From contig CAAGRM010000270.1 in the NCBI GenBank assembly GCA_900772675.1, positions 1 through 7,225 on the forward strand: 7,225 nucleotides of DNA, in the 5' to 3' direction. The position numbers were made by a program, and so were the translations under genes. This document shows, piece after piece, positions 6,760 to 7,225 of this stretch. Under the pieces are notes generated by a model. The model was not told the origin of the DNA and did no database searches. It worked only from the letters and a program-made list of their open reading frames with translations. Source of the stretch: Lachnospiraceae bacterium. GTDB lineage: Bacteria; Bacillota; Clostridia; Lachnospirales; Lachnospiraceae. Positions within the stretch are counted from its first letter, which is position 1, and every line of letters begins with the position of its first letter.

Positions 6760-6900
6760 TTACTTATGCTCGCAGCTCTGATTGCCTACGGTGCAAGAAG
6801 TCTTACATGCGGACTGGCAGGATGTCTGGCACTCACCGCATCCACCTTTTTTTACAGTGTTCTGTAAGCTTTTTGTATTTAAAGTTTTGATGTGTTTCAT
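6760..6900 (-). CDS. scfA: SCIFF precursor peptide (six cysteines in forty-five residues), ranthipeptide precursor
   Basis: This is the ribosomally made precursor of a ranthipeptide (radical non-alpha thioether peptide), the substrate of the ScfB maturase next door. The 46-residue product begins MKHIKTLNTKSLQNTVKKGG, the lysine-rich leader expected to bind the recognition domain of ScfB. The core CGECQTSCQSACKTSC, then TVGNQSCEHK, has cysteines at 21, 24, 28, 32, 36 and 43. The count, spacing and SCQSACKTSCT block are the family hallmarks. Homologues were reported to form a thioether from a core Cys to a Thr; here Cys32 and Thr37 are the matching candidates by position. The ATG at 6900 has a very strong AAGGAGGA site (GGAGG at 6909-6913, 8-base spacing) and its own promoter. 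A terminator follows, separating its expression from scfB. The biological role is unsettled; quorum-like signalling has been proposed for relatives. Confidence 0.96.
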   Translation of the reverse strand: MKHIKTLNTKSLQNTVKKGGCGECQTSCQSACKTSCTVGNQSCEHK

Positions 6901-6966
6901 GGCACATTCCTCCTTCCTTGTAGTTGACGCGCGACTTTTTATTGTCTTCGGCCATTAGCTTTATCC

Positions 6967-6995
6967 ATTATAGCATAGGTTTTCTAAATTTAAAA
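6967..6995 (-). promoter_or_regulatory. Extended -10 promoter for scfA
   Basis: On the minus strand, TATAAT (6967-6972) is a perfect -10 with TG one base upstream (TGCTATAAT). Seventeen bases before it is TTTTAA (6990-6995), a poor -35. The predicted start is near 6960, giving a leader of about 60 bases to the scfA ATG. The extended -10 and upstream A/T tracts probably make up for the weak -35. Confidence 0.8.
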
Positions 6996-7000
6996 GTCTG

Positions 7001-7012
7001 TTTTTCGAAAAA
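7001..7012. promoter_or_regulatory. A/T-tract palindrome upstream of the scfA promoter, possible UP element
   Basis: TTTTTCGAAAAA is a perfect 12-bp palindrome lying at roughly -41 to -52 relative to the predicted scfA start. Such tracts at this position can bind the RNA polymerase alpha subunit C-terminal domain. It could equally be a repressor site or chance in an A/T-rich region. Confidence 0.35.
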
Positions 7013-7082
7013 AATGTATCGTTTTATCGTTACCGTTCTCGCGCCAATAAATATCAGCCGTTTCTCTGCGCAGGAAATCGGT

Positions 7083-7223
7083 TCAGGTGTGAGCAGCCGT
7101 CATTCCTCCCGCCATTCCACCCACGGCGCAGACCGCTGCCGCCCATAAAAGATGAACTGCTCCGGCAAAACTGCCCGGCAGAAAGACCGCTGAGATAAAA
7201 AGTAAAATGGCAAAATACAGGAT
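7083..7223 (-). CDS. C-terminal end of a small membrane protein, YrzE/TIGR04086-like
   Basis: Only the last 46 residues are present; the gene enters from the right edge, so the start is not visible. Two hydrophobic stretches can be seen: ILYFAILLFISAVFL near the beginning, and AVHLLWAAAVCAVGGMAGGM before the C-terminal TAAHT. The glycine- and alanine-rich second helix resembles the end of the small YrzE/TIGR04086 membrane proteins that, as I recall, are often found just upstream of SCIFF genes in Clostridia. The identification leans heavily on that neighbourhood. The function of this family is unknown. The gene ends 88 bases before the scfA -35 element and no convincing terminator is seen between them, so some read-through into scfA is possible. 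Confidence 0.6.
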   Translation of the reverse strand: MLYFAILLFISAVFLPGSFAGAVHLLWAAAVCAVGGMAGGMTAAHT

Positions 7224-7225
7224 TC

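Noticed and set aside
6833..6955. 40-codon out-of-frame reading frame in the scfA leader (starts MAEDNKKSRVNYKEGG)
   Set aside because: It begins about five bases from the predicted transcript start, with no ribosome binding site, and overlaps scfA in another frame. It looks like chance.

Overview
This window looks like chromosomal core sequence from an anaerobic Clostridia-type Firmicute. My best guess is Lachnospiraceae, by inference only. The reasons are the SCIFF ranthipeptide pair, a fused SecDF, strong AGGAGG-type ribosome binding sites, extended -10 promoters and base composition that looks mid-range by eye. Every convincing gene lies on the minus strand, so the genes read from high to low coordinates.

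Region by region, in the direction of transcription: the last 46 residues of a small membrane protein (YrzE/TIGR04086-like) enter at the right edge and stop at 7083. An intergenic stretch of about 180 bases follows, with a clear promoter at 6967-6995. scfA (6760-6900) encodes the 46-residue, six-cysteine SCIFF precursor peptide and is too short for ordinary gene calling. A strong intrinsic terminator at 6689-6731 separates it from scfB (5285-6643, GTG start), the radical SAM/SPASM maturase that is expected to install thioether bonds in ScfA. secDF (2978-5263), the fused proton-driven Sec translocation helper, starts 21 bases after scfB. Next come about 175 bases with two strong inverted repeats, then recJ (1077-2801), the single-strand DNA 5'-3' exonuclease. 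A terminator at 968-1002 and a textbook promoter at 914-942 mark a new transcription unit: apt (346-870, adenine phosphoribosyltransferase), followed 47 bases later by relA (1-298, N-terminal 99 residues only).

How the genes fit together: ScfA and ScfB form a peptide and its modifying enzyme. SecDF supports protein export, but a direct role in exporting the SCIFF product is not shown here. RecJ belongs to DNA repair. Apt and Rel both touch purine nucleotide metabolism, through AMP salvage and (p)ppGpp. The order small membrane protein-scfA-scfB-secDF-recJ-apt-relA matches, as I recall it, a conserved Clostridia neighbourhood, so no wholly new system is visible. The least explained elements are the 17-bp perfect inverted repeat in front of recJ, the scfA/scfB attenuator and an Asp-to-Ser change in a key SecF motif.
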